Source: CALBPI01 sp038521865
Lineage (GTDB): Bacteria; Pseudomonadota; Gammaproteobacteria; Steroidobacterales; Woeseiaceae
Length of the DNA: 64,000 nt
Assembly: GCA_038521865.1 (NCBI GenBank)
Contig: JBCBKO010000004.1
Span: 231,685-295,684 of the forward strand
Reading direction: 5' to 3'
A program made the translations under genes and the position numbers. Position 1 is the stretch's first letter, and each line of letters begins with the position of its first letter. Below, piece after piece: positions 1 through 8,941 of this stretch. The notes under the pieces are model-generated. The model was not told the DNA's origin. It saw only the letters and a program-made list of their open reading frames with translations, and ran no database searches.

Positions 1-129
1 CGGTTGGTGGTGAAAGCCAAAGCTCAGAATATCCTCGGAGAGGAAATTACGATCGAACGTGAAGGCGTGACCACCTTCATTCAGGACCCTGGTTCTGCGT
101 TTGCGATCTCCGTACAGTGGACGTATTAA
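1..129 (+). CDS. TonB-dependent receptor, C-terminal fragment
   Basis: Only the last 42 codons are in the window, ending at TAA 127-129. The residues contain K-A-Q-N-I-L-G-E-E and end I-S-V-Q-W-T-Y. That is the usual pattern of the last two beta strands of a TonB-dependent outer-membrane receptor: an N-[LI]-[LF]-G turn, then an amphipathic strand ending in an aromatic residue that the Bam machinery recognises. The gene is cut by the window edge, not visibly broken. A terminator follows directly and another TonB-dependent receptor lies downstream on the same strand. The substrate cannot be inferred. Another class of outer-membrane barrel is possible but less likely. Confidence 0.7.
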   Translation, partial: RLVVKAKAQNILGEEITIEREGVTTFIQDPGSAFAISVQWTY

Positions 130-147
130 TCTGCACCACGTCGGAAT

Positions 148-182
148 AAGAGCGGGCCTCCTCGGAGGCCCGCTTTTTTTTG
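148..182 (+). terminator. Intrinsic terminator after receptor fragment
   Basis: An 11-bp perfect GC-rich stem (arms 151-161 and 164-174) is followed by an unbroken T run at 174-181. It closes the upstream receptor gene and separates it from the next receptor. Confidence 0.93.
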
Positions 183-366
183 TGCTTCTTTTTTGGTGCA
201 AAAATGTGCGGTTGCAGCATCCGCGCAACACCCTGAAGGGCGCATCCCTGCTTGCTTCACGCCTTGTTGTTGGCGTATAACGACACGCTGGTGGAGCGTA
301 TTCGCTCTTTCCGGCCGTCGCGGGGGTGATGGCCACAATCGTCTTAAAAGACGGGGGGTAAAATCT

Positions 367-3096
367 GTGAAGTTGAAACCGTCACGGTATGCGGCGATGC
401 CGCTTGTGCCGACGCTGGCGTTAATGGCGTTCTCTGCGCCGGCGCTGGCCCAAAATAGTGATCAAGCCGACGAGATCGAAGAAGTTGTTGTAACGGGTTC
501 CTATATCCGTCGCACCTCCCAATTTGATTCTCCATCGCCGATCGATTCCGTCGATGCCGCGGCGCTTGAGGCGATCGGTGCGACCAGCGTTGCCAACGTC
601 GTGCAGACGCTGACGATCAATACCGGTTCGCAGAACAACCCGGACGCGTTCACACAGAACTCGACTGTGGGTACCTCGAACTTCAACCTGCGCGGCTTGG
701 GTGTTGCATCCACACTGGTATTGCTGAACGGCAAACGCCAGGTGCTCACTGGCTTGCCGACCAACGATGGCTTGAACTTCGTCGACACCAACTCACTGGT
801 GCCGCTGATCGCAATCGACAACATCGATATCCTGAAAGACGGCGCTGCTGCGTTGTATGGATCGGATGCGGTTGCCGGTGTGGTCAACTTCCGCACACGA
901 AATGACTTCGAGGGCTTTGAAGTGTCGGCGGATTACCAATCGGTGGAGGATGATGGCACCTCTTCTGAGTACCAGCTGCAGGCCATCTTCGGGGCGCGCG
1001 GTGAGCGCAGCCATGTGATGGCAGCGTTCGGATTTGCCGAGCGCACACCGCTGTCGACTCAAGAACGTCGCCTTAGCCGTCCGCAAGACGACTCCAGCAC
1101 GCTTGGTGATCCCGGCTCTTATTTCTTCCCATCGGGACCGCTGGTTGGCCTCCCGATCATTGATCCGACCGGTTGCGCCACCTCGGCTGTCGACGGCAGT
1201 TTCATCGGCGGAATCCCGGTGTTGCTGGCTCCGCCTGGGACAGTGCCTGGTCTCGATGTTGGGCTTTGTAGCTTCGACTTTGGTGATTTCTTCACGCTGA
1301 TTCCTGATGAAACCCGTTTCAATGGTTTTGCTCGTGGTTCCTACCAGCTGACCGATAGCATCGAGTTGGTTGGTGAATTTGGCTTTGCTCGAAACCGTGC
1401 GCAGCGACTGAACTCGCCGACGTTCCCGAACCTGCGGTTCCCGAATGTGCCCGGCACACATCCGAACAACCCGTTCGGCACCGACGTGAACTACTTCGGT
1501 CGTGCCAGCGGCAATGGTGGCACCGCGGCGCCGACGGTCAATGAGATTGATACCTGGCGATCCTCAATCGAACTCAATGGAGAGCTGGATAACGGCTGGT
1601 ACTGGCAGGTCGCTTACGTCGGCGCTAAGAACGAAGGCGTAAACGTGACGGCCGATACGCTGGCACAAGAGTTCCAGGACGCATTGAACGGCTTCGGGGG
1701 CAGCGATTGCACAGGTCCGACGGACCCGAATGCGCAGCCTGGTGTTGGCCCTTGCCAATATTTCAATCCGTTTGCGACCAAGTTCCTCTCGCCGAATTCA
1801 CAGGACGTTATCAACAGCTTCACGGCAGACCAAGTGCTCGATACGACCGCTGAGCTGAACACCATCGAAGCGGTTGTATCCGGTGAAATCTTTGAAACCA
1901 AGGCGGGCACGGCGAGCATCGCTATCGGTGCTCAGTATCGTCAGGAAGAGCTTGCACACGACTACAACAGTCTGGCGAACCAGGACCGTTTCGCATTTGT
2001 CATCGGCAACCCGGACTTCGATGCGGATCGCGACGTCAACGCAGCATTCGTTGAACTGGGCATCCCGGTAACCGACACGATCGACATTCAGCTTGCGGCG
2101 CGTTATGAGGACTACGGCGGTGCTATCGGCAGCACAACCGATCCGAAGATCGCAGCGATTTACCGGCCGACGGACACGCTTACGTTACGTGGTTCGTTCT
2201 CGACTTCGTTCCGCGCGCCGTCCTTGTTCCAGACCAACGGTGGCAGCACTTCGTTGAACCAGATTTCCGATCCGCTGAACCCGGGCCTGAACTTTGCCGC
2301 AGTGCGCTCGTCCGCAAACCCGGATCTGCAACCTGAGGAGTCAGATGCGTTCAACGCCGGTATGTCTTTCGAGATTGTCGAAAACCTCGTTCTGGACCTC
2401 GATTACTGGTCGTTTGATTTCACGGACGTGATCATCCAGGAAAACTTCCAGGCGGTTCTGAATGCGTTCCCGAACGATACGTCGCGGGTGCAGCGTGTGG
2501 CTGGACCGGGCTCCCCGGTAACGCAGATCAACGTCGGCTTTGTGAATGCAAGTTCGGTTGAGACCGATGGTGTCGACTTCCGATTGAAGTACCAGTTTGA
2601 GACGGCGGCGGGCGTATTCCAGCCGATCGTTGAAGGTACGTACATTCTTGGCTACGACCTCGAAGATCCTCAGGCGGGCAACGTCGATGGCGCCGGTCTG
2701 CGTAACTTCCAGAACTTCGGCAACCCGACACCCGAGCTGCGTGCCAACGCTGGCATCGCATGGGTCAATGGTGCACACACTGCAAACATCTTCGCGCGCT
2801 ACATCAGCGGCTACGACGATGACCAGAACTGCAGCGACGGCGCGCCATCTACAGGTGGGGTTTGCCCGACAGGCACCGGGTTCTTCGATATCGATTCACA
2901 GCTGACGTTCGATCTTCAGTACTCGTTCGACACTGTGGTTGCATTCGACTGGGAAACCGGCCCGTTGCTGACACTGGGTGTGATCAACGCCACGGCTGAA
3001 GAGCCACCGCAGGTATTCACCAACGGTGGCTACGATGCGCGTGTTCACGATCCTCGTGGACGTCTCGTTTACCTGCGCTTCAAGCAGGGCTTCTAA
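367..3096 (+). CDS. TonB-dependent receptor (complete)
   Basis: Outer-membrane receptor, 909 residues, presumed to import a ligand using TonB-ExbBD energy. I start at GTG 367. It follows a G-rich ribosome-binding site (353-358) and gives a standard signal peptide: basic K-L-K-P-S-R, a hydrophobic core, then cleavage after A-P-A-L-A-Q or nearby. The frame stays open upstream to 193, but that extension is arginine- and tryptophan-rich and not signal-like. Just after the signal comes a TonB-box-like stretch (EEVVVTGSYIRR), then the plug domain with N-L-R-G-L-G, L-V-L-L-N-G-K-R and the D-G-A-A-A-L-Y-G-S-D-A-V-A-G-V motif. The rest is a long 22-strand-type barrel ending L-R-F-K-Q-G-F. The plug is of the type common in Caulobacter and marine gammaproteobacteria. 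No neighbouring gene suggests a ligand. Confidence 0.93.
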   Translation: MKLKPSRYAAMPLVPTLALMAFSAPALAQNSDQADEIEEVVVTGSYIRRTSQFDSPSPIDSVDAAALEAIGATSVANVVQTLTINTGSQNNPDAFTQNSTVGTSNFNLRGLGVASTLVLLNGKRQVLTGLPTNDGLNFVDTNSLVPLIAIDNIDILKDGAAALYGSDAVAGVVNFRTRNDFEGFEVSADYQSVEDDGTSSEYQLQAIFGARGERSHVMAAFGFAERTPLSTQERRLSRPQDDSSTLGDPGSYFFPSGPLVGLPIIDPTGCATSAVDGSFIGGIPVLLAPPGTVPGLDVGLCSFDFGDFFTLIPDETRFNGFARGSYQLTDSIELVGEFGFARNRAQRLNSPTFPNLRFPNVPGTHPNNPFGTDVNYFGRASGNGGTAAPTVNEIDTWRSSIELNGELDNGWYWQVAYVGAKNEGVNVTADTLAQEFQDALNGFGGSDCTGPTDPNAQPGVGPCQYFNPFATKFLSPNSQDVINSFTADQVLDTTAELNTIEAVVSGEIFETKAGTASIAIGAQYRQEELAHDYNSLANQDRFAFVIGNPDFDADRDVNAAFVELGIPVTDTIDIQLAARYEDYGGAIGSTTDPKIAAIYRPTDTLTLRGSFSTSFRAPSLFQTNGGSTSLNQISDPLNPGLNFAAVRSSANPDLQPEESDAFNAGMSFEIVENLVLDLDYWSFDFTDVIIQENFQAVLNAFPNDTSRVQRVAGPGSPVTQINVGFVNASSVETDGVDFRLKYQFETAAGVFQPIVEGTYILGYDLEDPQAGNVDGAGLRNFQNFGNPTPELRANAGIAWVNGAHTANIFARYISGYDDDQNCSDGAPSTGGVCPTGTGFFDIDSQLTFDLQYSFDTVVAFDWETGPLLTLGVINATAEEPPQVFTNGGYDARVHDPRGRLVYLRFKQGF

Positions 3097-3120
3097 GCGA
3101 GCGCGTTCAAGCCTGAACCG

Positions 3121-3155
3121 AAAGGTCGTCGACGTCAGTCGGCGGCCTTTTTTTA
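3121..3155 (+). terminator. Intrinsic terminator of the TonB-dependent receptor
   Basis: A 13-bp stem (3121-3133 with 3138-3150, two G-U pairs) with the tetraloop GTCA runs into T7 at 3148-3154. It begins 24 bases after the receptor stop codon. Confidence 0.93.
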
Positions 3156-3215
3156 TGCTTGGGCGGGGGGCGGTATTGGCCTAAACTTGGGCGCCCCTGA
3201 AATGTGACCCTGTAA

Positions 3216-4034
3216 ATGTTCACTTATCTGGATCCCACTGTCCGTCAGCGGTTGGTCAATGAAAACAAGCTGCGTCGCATCAATCGAACGGGAGAGCGTC
3301 TCCCGATCGATGAGACACCCATGCCAGGCCAGTTGTCGATCAACCTGCTGGGTCCGATTCCACTGCCTGTGTCACGCAATGGGTGGCACCACACCTTCCA
3401 GTGGTATGCGGCTGTGCGCAATACCGAGCTTGCGAAGGTTGAAGCGCTGGCTGCATCATTGACGGCGGAAGGTGGGCAACGCCTGTTCGCAGAACTGGCA
3501 ACGTCAATGGCGGTGAACAGCGTGCTGATTGATGGTGATCTCGACGATGGTCGACCGCCCTTGGTTCGTGTGCACTCGAGTTGCCTGACTGGTGATGTTT
3601 TTGGCTCCGAGCGTTGCGAGTGCGGTCCTCAGCTGGAGAGCGCGATGCGGCAAATTGCATCGCATGACGGCCCCGGTTTGATCGTCTATATGGCTGGCCA
3701 CGAAGGTCGCGGTATTGGTCTTTGGGCAAAGGCTGCGACGTACCTGCTCCAGGATGCCGGAGAGGATACGTACCAGGCAAATCGCAGCCTTGGTCTTCCC
3801 GATGATTCCCGTGACTTCAGTGAAGCGGCCGCATTGCTGTTGCATTTTATTGGCAATAAGCCAATGAAATTACTGACAAATAATCCGAAGAAGGTGGCGG
3901 ATCTGGTCGCAGCCGGTCTCAACGACGTGACGCCGGTCAAGCATCTGATTGGTGTGTCAGACTGGAACCGCCGATATCTGGAGGCGAAGGCCGAGAAGGG
4001 CCATCAGATCGACGTCGACGAGTTGGAAGGTTAG
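3216..4034 (+). CDS. GTP cyclohydrolase II-like protein (RibA family)
   Basis: 272 residues. Residues 115-250 match the GTP cyclohydrolase II fold, which opens GTP to a diaminopyrimidine in riboflavin synthesis. The three zinc cysteines are present (C123, C134, C136 in S-S-C-L-T-G-D-V-F-G-S-E-R-C-E-C). So are the E-G-R-G-I-G-L segment (163-169), an Asp-Arg pair near 197-200, and the substrate-binding L-T-N-N-P-K-K (220-226). About 80 extra N-terminal residues precede the catalytic domain, whereas E. coli RibA is about 200 residues long. No other rib gene and no FMN riboswitch is nearby, so this may be a side-pathway paralogue. GTP cyclohydrolase II-like proteins also occur in uracil catabolism (Urc1). 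No clear ribosome-binding site precedes ATG 3216. The family call is firm, the pathway is not. Confidence 0.83.
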   Translation: MFTYLDPTVRQRLVNENKLRRINRTGERLPIDETPMPGQLSINLLGPIPLPVSRNGWHHTFQWYAAVRNTELAKVEALAASLTAEGGQRLFAELATSMAVNSVLIDGDLDDGRPPLVRVHSSCLTGDVFGSERCECGPQLESAMRQIASHDGPGLIVYMAGHEGRGIGLWAKAATYLLQDAGEDTYQANRSLGLPDDSRDFSEAAALLLHFIGNKPMKLLTNNPKKVADLVAAGLNDVTPVKHLIGVSDWNRRYLEAKAEKGHQIDVDELEG

Positions 4035-4100
4035 TCCAAGACTGGTTTGGAACGAAGTTCCGGACTATCGTTGAGCCGAAAATAATTTTGGGGGGAATCC

Positions 4101-4730
4101 ATGCGCTTTTTTGATTGTCAGCCGGCACCGAGCCCGCGCCGTGTTCGTATCTTCATCGCTGAGAAGGGCGCCGACATTCCTGTGCAGCAGGTCGACCTCG
4201 GCAGTGGCGAGCATCTCGGCGAGGCGTTTCGAAAGATCAATCCGGATTGCACCGTGCCGGTGCTTGAACTCGATAACGGCACTGCCCTAACTGAGACCAT
4301 CGCCATTTGTGATTATCTGGAGTCGCAGTTTCCTGAGCCTCCGCTGCTGGGCGACTCGCCGGAGGCGCGAGCGCAGGTTTTGCAGTGGAATGCGAAAATC
4401 GAATCACAGGGTTTGGCGGCAGTAGCCGAGTCCTTCCGCAATCATGCCAAAGGATTCCGAGGTCGTTCGCTAACCGGACCGGAAGGTTTCGAGCAGATTC
4501 CCGAGCTCGTGCCGCGTGGACGTCGGCGTGTGGAAGTGTTTATGGCGAAGCTTGATGCGCATCTGCAGGATCGACCGTTCATCTGCGGCGACACCTTTTC
4601 AATGGCGGATATCACGGCATTAGTCACCATCGATATGTCAGCGTGGATCAAATTACCGATTCCTGAGTCCCAGCCCACATTGCGCGCCTGGCATGAACGC
4701 GTGTCGTCACGACCAAGCGCGCGTGTCTGA
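4101..4730 (+). CDS. Glutathione S-transferase family protein
   Basis: 209 residues with the two-domain cytosolic GST layout. An N-terminal thioredoxin-like half carries S-P-R-R-V-R-I near residues 11-17, the cis-proline segment T-V-P-V-L (51-55) and the glutathione gamma-Glu contact E-T (64-65), followed by I-A-I-C-D-Y-L. The helical C-terminal half contains the N-capping/hydrophobic-staple pattern F-S-M-A-D-I-T. A GGGGG ribosome-binding site lies 5 bases before ATG 4101. Its 3' end overlaps the start of the CtlX-like gene, so the two are probably co-transcribed. The substrate is unknown; soluble GSTs of this type conjugate electrophiles or reduce peroxides. Confidence 0.92.
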   Translation: MRFFDCQPAPSPRRVRIFIAEKGADIPVQQVDLGSGEHLGEAFRKINPDCTVPVLELDNGTALTETIAICDYLESQFPEPPLLGDSPEARAQVLQWNAKIESQGLAAVAESFRNHAKGFRGRSLTGPEGFEQIPELVPRGRRRVEVFMAKLDAHLQDRPFICGDTFSMADITALVTIDMSAWIKLPIPESQPTLRAWHERVSSRPSARV

Positions 4731-5661
4731 AACAATTGAGCAGCAGGCGACAGGAACCGTGTTCATGGTCAGACCATGCCGGTTCCAGTCCAATCCGTTA
4801 ACTGCGGCAAGCAATGCGTTTCAGGCGCAAGTCCCGGCCGATGACCTTGAATTATCCAATGCGCTTGCACGCTCGCAGTTCGATCGGCTGGTAGTCGCGC
4901 TTCGCGCTGCGGGCGTCAATTGCCTGGTGTTCGAAGACACGCCGGAGCCGCACACGCCAGACGCGATTTTTCCGAACAATTGGATTAGCACGCACGCCGA
5001 CGGACGGGTGGCACTGTATCCGATGGAAGCGGTGAACCGTCGGCCAGAGCGACGCACAGATTTTATTGAGGCATTGCAGCGTATCGGTTTCCACGTGTCG
5101 GAGACGCGCGACTTTTCCGCCGCAGAATCGGCGTCTCATTACCTCGAAGGCACAGGGAGTCTGGTTTTCGATCGTACATGTGGTGTCGCATTTGCCTGTG
5201 AGTCATCACGCACCCACGCGGCGCTCGCTGCTGAGGTGTGTGCAGCACTCGGATATCGCTTGGTATTGTTTCGGGCGTCTGACCGCGCGGGCCGTGCGAT
5301 CTACCACACCAATGTGATGATGTTCGTCGGCACCGCGGTGGCGTTGGTCTGCACCGAATCAATCCATCCCGATTATCGGTCGGAAGTGCTTAGTGAGATC
5401 AAAGCGGGTGGGCGCGAGATAGTCGAAATCGGGTTTGATGAACTCGATGGGTTCGCTGGCAACATGCTCGAATTAAAGGGCAATGATGGTGCGGTAATCG
5501 CAATGTCTCAGAGCGCTTTTAATAGTCTGGACGCTACGGCGCGCGAAACACTGGCTCGCCACGCGCGACTGGTGGCATCGGATATCAGTCACATCGAGAC
5601 TCAGTCCGGCGGAAGTGTACGCTGCATGCTGGCCGAGGTGCACTTGCCGAGAGCGTCCTGA
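4723..5661 (+). CDS. ctlX: CtlX-like citrulline/arginine hydrolase (amidinotransferase fold)
   Basis: 312 residues of the guanidino-group modifying (pentein) superfamily. I start at GTG 4723, which overlaps the GST stop by 8 bases; an ATG at 4693 lies further inside GST and ATG 4765 is also possible. Features typical of the CtlX family are M-V-R-P near the N-terminus with T-A-A-S-N-A-F-Q, P-N-N-W-I-S-T-H, a G-T-G-S-L-V-F-D-R segment, Y-H-T-N-V-M-M around the catalytic histidine, and the C-terminal G-G-S-V-R-C-M-L-A-E with nucleophile C301. CtlX-type enzymes hydrolyse citrulline or related ureido/guanidino amino acids. A second pentein enzyme follows after 61 bases, which suggests use of arginine-derived compounds. 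The exact substrate cannot be read from the sequence. Confidence 0.85.
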   Translation: MSETIEQQATGTVFMVRPCRFQSNPLTAASNAFQAQVPADDLELSNALARSQFDRLVVALRAAGVNCLVFEDTPEPHTPDAIFPNNWISTHADGRVALYPMEAVNRRPERRTDFIEALQRIGFHVSETRDFSAAESASHYLEGTGSLVFDRTCGVAFACESSRTHAALAAEVCAALGYRLVLFRASDRAGRAIYHTNVMMFVGTAVALVCTESIHPDYRSEVLSEIKAGGREIVEIGFDELDGFAGNMLELKGNDGAVIAMSQSAFNSLDATARETLARHARLVASDISHIETQSGGSVRCMLAEVHLPRAS

Positions 5662-5722
5662 TTCGCGCTGCCGGAACCGCTACACTACGCGACCTCACCA
5701 ATACTATTCAGAGCTTTTTCTC

Positions 5723-6553
5723 ATGAGTGATAGGGATCGAATCCTGATGTGCCCACCGGATTTCTTCACGGTGGATAACGCGATCAACCCCTGGATGGCC
5801 GGCAACGAAGGTCGACTGGACCGCGACAAAGCGCAACAGCAATGGGACGCCTTGGTGGCGGCCATTAGTGAGCATGCGGATGTGGTGACGATTGATCCGC
5901 AGCCAGACCTGCCAGATATGGTGTTCACCGCGAATGCGGGCGCCGTGTATGGGGACAAGGCGATTGCCAGTCACTTTGTTCCACATGAGCGTCGCCCTGA
6001 AGAGCAGCACTTTAAGCGGTGGTTTCGTGAAAACGGGTTTGAATTACTCGACCTCGACGAAAAACTCGGCTTCGAGGGTGCGGGCGATTGCTTGATTGAT
6101 CGTGGTGGGCCGTGGCTCTGGACCGGTTATGGATTTCGCACAGAAATCGAAGCGCACCCGGCGATCGCAGACTACTTCGATCGTGAGCTCGTATCGATTC
6201 GGCTTACTGATCCTCGCTTTTATCACATCGACACCTGTTTCTGTCCGCTGACGGACGGCTTTTTGATGTATCACCCGCCGGCGTTCGATTACGAGTCAAG
6301 ACTGGCGATCGAGTCACGGGTGCCGCCGCACAAGCGTTTGATTGTCGATACGATGGACGCTGGCAACTTCGCTTGTAATGCGGTGAATGTTGGTGACCAG
6401 GTGTTTGTTCATAAGGCATCCGCGCCACTGAAAGCGCAACTCATGTTGGCTGGGTTTTCGGTTAACGAGGTCGATCTCTCCGAGTTCCTGAAGTCTGGAG
6501 GCTCGGCGAAGTGTCTGACCCTGAAGTTGACTGAACCGGTAACCCATCGGTGA
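5723..6553 (+). CDS. Dimethylarginine dimethylaminohydrolase / amidinotransferase family protein
   Basis: 276 residues, pentein fold. Visible motifs are P-D-M-V-F-T-A-N-A-G (65-74), F-E-G-A-G-D-C-L, the histidine-bearing F-Y-H-I-D-T-C-F-C-P-L, and a C-terminal G-G-S-A-K-C with the probable nucleophile C264. Members hydrolyse N-omega-methylated arginines to citrulline, or arginine itself. Start ATG 5723 gives the expected N-terminus (R-I-L-M-C-P-P-D-F-F); the open frame further upstream overlaps ctlX and looks random. The next gene overlaps its stop by GTGA, so the two are translationally coupled. With the neighbouring CtlX-like enzyme it could form a two-step route from (methyl)arginine through citrulline to ornithine. 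That pathway is inferred from adjacency only. Confidence 0.85.
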   Translation: MSDRDRILMCPPDFFTVDNAINPWMAGNEGRLDRDKAQQQWDALVAAISEHADVVTIDPQPDLPDMVFTANAGAVYGDKAIASHFVPHERRPEEQHFKRWFRENGFELLDLDEKLGFEGAGDCLIDRGGPWLWTGYGFRTEIEAHPAIADYFDRELVSIRLTDPRFYHIDTCFCPLTDGFLMYHPPAFDYESRLAIESRVPPHKRLIVDTMDAGNFACNAVNVGDQVFVHKASAPLKAQLMLAGFSVNEVDLSEFLKSGGSAKCLTLKLTEPVTHR

Positions 6554-8346
6554 CGGCGGTTCGTTACGAGGTTGGTGCACCCAATCCGTCAAGTCACGAA
6601 TTCGAAGTACGGATACATGTCGATCAAACGCTGATCGATGGTGATTTGATACTGAGGCTGCCCGCCTGGATTCCGGGTAGCTATACGGTTCGCGATTACG
6701 CGCGACATGTCATCGACTTCTCAGCGAGTGCTGACGGAAAGTCACTCTCTGTTGAGCGCCTCGATAAATCCAGCTGGCGCATCTGCAAGCCGAGCGCCAG
6801 CGTTAGCATTTCGCTGACGGTTTACGCTTGGGACCTTTCAGTCAGAGGCGCACATCTGGATCAGCATCATGCCTACTTCAACGCTGCCTGCTTATGCCCG
6901 GAAGTTGTAGGGCATACAGGTCCAGTTGAGATGAGCATCTCGCCGATGCCTGCCCTGCCGGAGAGCGTCTGGGTTGCGACGGCAATGCGGGCGGTCGATA
7001 CCGACGAGCGTGGCTTTGGTCTTTACCAGTGCACCGATTATGACGAACTCCTGGATCACCCCGTCGAGATCGCGGATCAAGTTGCGGTTGCCCTTGAGGT
7101 TGCCGGTGTACCGCACCGATTGATTATTCGCGGTGAGCTCGAGTTTGATCAGGCGCGTCTCGCCGCTGACTGCAAGCGTATCTTCGAAATACATCATCGA
7201 TTGATGGGTACCCCCGAGGATCTCGATCGATATGATGTGCTGGCCTTTGCGGAGGTCGATACCTATGGCGGCCTTGAGCATCGTTGGTCAACCAGTCTGG
7301 CGATCAGTGTTGGCGACCTTCCACAGTCTGGCGCGGCACACAACGCCGAAAACTACACAAAGCTGTTAGGGCTGATCAGCCATGAGTATTTTCACCTGTG
7401 GAATGTACGCCGTTTGAAGCCGGCGGCATTTGAACCGCTCGATCTCAGTGGCGAGGTATACACACGATTGCTCTGGGTGTTCGAAGGCATCACCAGCTAC
7501 TTTGATGACCTGGCGTTGGTTCGTAGCGGTGTGATTTCGACGGGCGAGTACCTAACCTTGCTGGCGCGAATCCTGACGCGGGTGCAGCGCACGCCTGGTC
7601 GCCACCGACAGTCACTCGCCGACTCGAGCTTCGATGCCTGGACGCGCTTTTACAAACAGGATGAAAACGCGCCGAACGCGATCATTAGCTACTACGCAAA
7701 GGGTGCAGTCGTTGCTTTGGCGCTCGACCTCAAGTTGCGTGCGGAGACCACCACGAATCTCGATGAGGTGATGCGTGTCTGTTGGCAGCGTTTCTACGTG
7801 GATGGTACCGGTATGCCGGAAACCGGACTCGAGTCGGTGGTCAACGAGCTTGGCGGCGTTGATTTCACACCATGGTTCGATGCAGTCATCAGGGGCACCG
7901 ACGATCCTGATATCGCACCGCTATTGCAGTTGATGGGAGTGGAAATGAGCGTGCGTGCGCGCACCGGGTCGGGCGATCGCGGTGGTGTGAGCAACGCCAA
8001 TGCGGTCAGTGCCTATGCGGGCATGACGCTGGCATCCGGAACGACGAGAGTGGCCAATGTCATCAAGGGCAGTCCTGCGCAGATTGCAGGTTTGTCGGCA
8101 GGGGATGAGATTGTGGCCGTGGACGGGTTCAAAGCATCCGAATCAATAGTCGAGAAACACGTTGATCGCTCTACCCCGGGGACATCGGTCGCGATGCATG
8201 TCTTTCGGCGATCGCGATTATTGGCACTGACGGTCGTTCTTAAGGAGCCACCGGCAGATACGGTAGCGCTAGCCGCTCTTGGTGATGTCTCTGACGCCGT
8301 TATGCAACGCCGGTCGCAGTGGCTCTGGGAGCCGAGCGACGCTTGA
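6550..8346 (+). CDS. M61-family aminopeptidase with C-terminal PDZ domain
   Basis: 598 residues. The N-terminal beta-sandwich (residues 1-170, with the family hallmark L-P-A-W-I-P-G-S-Y) leads into a thermolysin-like zinc domain with H-E-Y-F-H at 278-282 and the third ligand Glu312 in W-V-F-E-G-I-T-S-Y. A PDZ domain occupies about 490-570 (S-P-A-Q-I-A-G-L-S-A-G-D-E-I-V-A-V-D-G). Family members are glycyl aminopeptidases related to those of Sphingomonas. The GTG start at 6550 overlaps the preceding stop (GTGA). No signal peptide is visible, so the enzyme should be cytoplasmic, acting on peptides with small N-terminal residues. Its last 47 bases overlap the convergent msrQ gene. Confidence 0.93.
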   Translation: MTAVRYEVGAPNPSSHEFEVRIHVDQTLIDGDLILRLPAWIPGSYTVRDYARHVIDFSASADGKSLSVERLDKSSWRICKPSASVSISLTVYAWDLSVRGAHLDQHHAYFNAACLCPEVVGHTGPVEMSISPMPALPESVWVATAMRAVDTDERGFGLYQCTDYDELLDHPVEIADQVAVALEVAGVPHRLIIRGELEFDQARLAADCKRIFEIHHRLMGTPEDLDRYDVLAFAEVDTYGGLEHRWSTSLAISVGDLPQSGAAHNAENYTKLLGLISHEYFHLWNVRRLKPAAFEPLDLSGEVYTRLLWVFEGITSYFDDLALVRSGVISTGEYLTLLARILTRVQRTPGRHRQSLADSSFDAWTRFYKQDENAPNAIISYYAKGAVVALALDLKLRAETTTNLDEVMRVCWQRFYVDGTGMPETGLESVVNELGGVDFTPWFDAVIRGTDDPDIAPLLQLMGVEMSVRARTGSGDRGGVSNANAVSAYAGMTLASGTTRVANVIKGSPAQIAGLSAGDEIVAVDGFKASESIVEKHVDRSTPGTSVAMHVFRRSRLLALTVVLKEPPADTVALAALGDVSDAVMQRRSQWLWEPSDA

Positions 8347-8935
8347 GCTTCCAGGCGACCCTAAGACCCAACAACGTCGCGAGGATCGCTGCGTACACCA
8401 GTGGTTCGGTGATATCTTTTTTCACCTGCCACCAGAAATGCCAGACGCCTAGTACCCCCGCGGCGTACGCACCGTAGTGCAGCTTCTGCCAGTTGCGACC
8501 GAGCCGTCGACGCGCGGACGCCGTCGATGTGAGCGTCATCGCAGTCAGGATCAACACTGCAGCGAATCCGACAGTGATGTAGGGCCGTTTGATGATGTCC
8601 TCGAGAATAGGTGCAAGTGCAAGCCCCTGGTCGAGTACGAGGTAAACGGTGAAGTGCAATCCGACGTAGAACGCGCCAAACAGTCCCACCATGCGTCGAA
8701 AGCGCGCGATCCAGCCGATTCCTGTCAGCTTTCGAAGTGGTGTTACGGCAAGACCCAGCAGCAGGAATCTGAGCCCCCAGATGCCGAAAAACTCCAGCAG
8801 TGCCTCGGCGGGGTTTACCCCTAATGACTGACCAGCAACGCCGAAGGCGCCAGCTATTGCTATCGCAAGTGGCACAAGACAAGCGAGGAAGACAACGGGC
8901 TTCAGAATAAAGCGAACTTGCTGGAGGGTATTCAT
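8300..8935 (-). CDS. msrQ: Haem-binding membrane subunit MsrQ
   Basis: 211 residues with about six hydrophobic segments and the ferric-reductase-like core: R-F-R-R-M-V-G-L, then G-A-F-Y-V-G-L-H-F, L-G-R-N-W-Q-K-L-H-Y and G-V-W-H-F-W-W. The histidines in the last three are haem-ligand candidates. MsrQ sits in the inner membrane and passes electrons from the respiratory chain or flavin reductase to the periplasmic MsrP. It starts 6 bases after the msrP stop, so the pair is one operon. The 3' end runs 47 bases into the convergent M61 gene, an unusually long convergent overlap. Confidence 0.95.
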   Translation of the reverse strand: MNTLQQVRFILKPVVFLACLVPLAIAIAGAFGVAGQSLGVNPAEALLEFFGIWGLRFLLLGLAVTPLRKLTGIGWIARFRRMVGLFGAFYVGLHFTVYLVLDQGLALAPILEDIIKRPYITVGFAAVLILTAMTLTSTASARRRLGRNWQKLHYGAYAAGVLGVWHFWWQVKKDITEPLVYAAILATLLGLRVAWKLKRRSAPRATATGVA

Positions 8936-8941
8936 TGCGTT

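Noticed and set aside
193..366. Upstream extension of the TonB-dependent receptor
   Set aside because: It would place a signal peptide 70 residues inside the protein. GTG 367 has a G-rich ribosome-binding site and gives a normal signal peptide.
3097..3215. FMN riboswitch before the GTP cyclohydrolase II-like gene
   Set aside because: The conserved RFN element boxes are absent; only the receptor terminator and a short leader are present.
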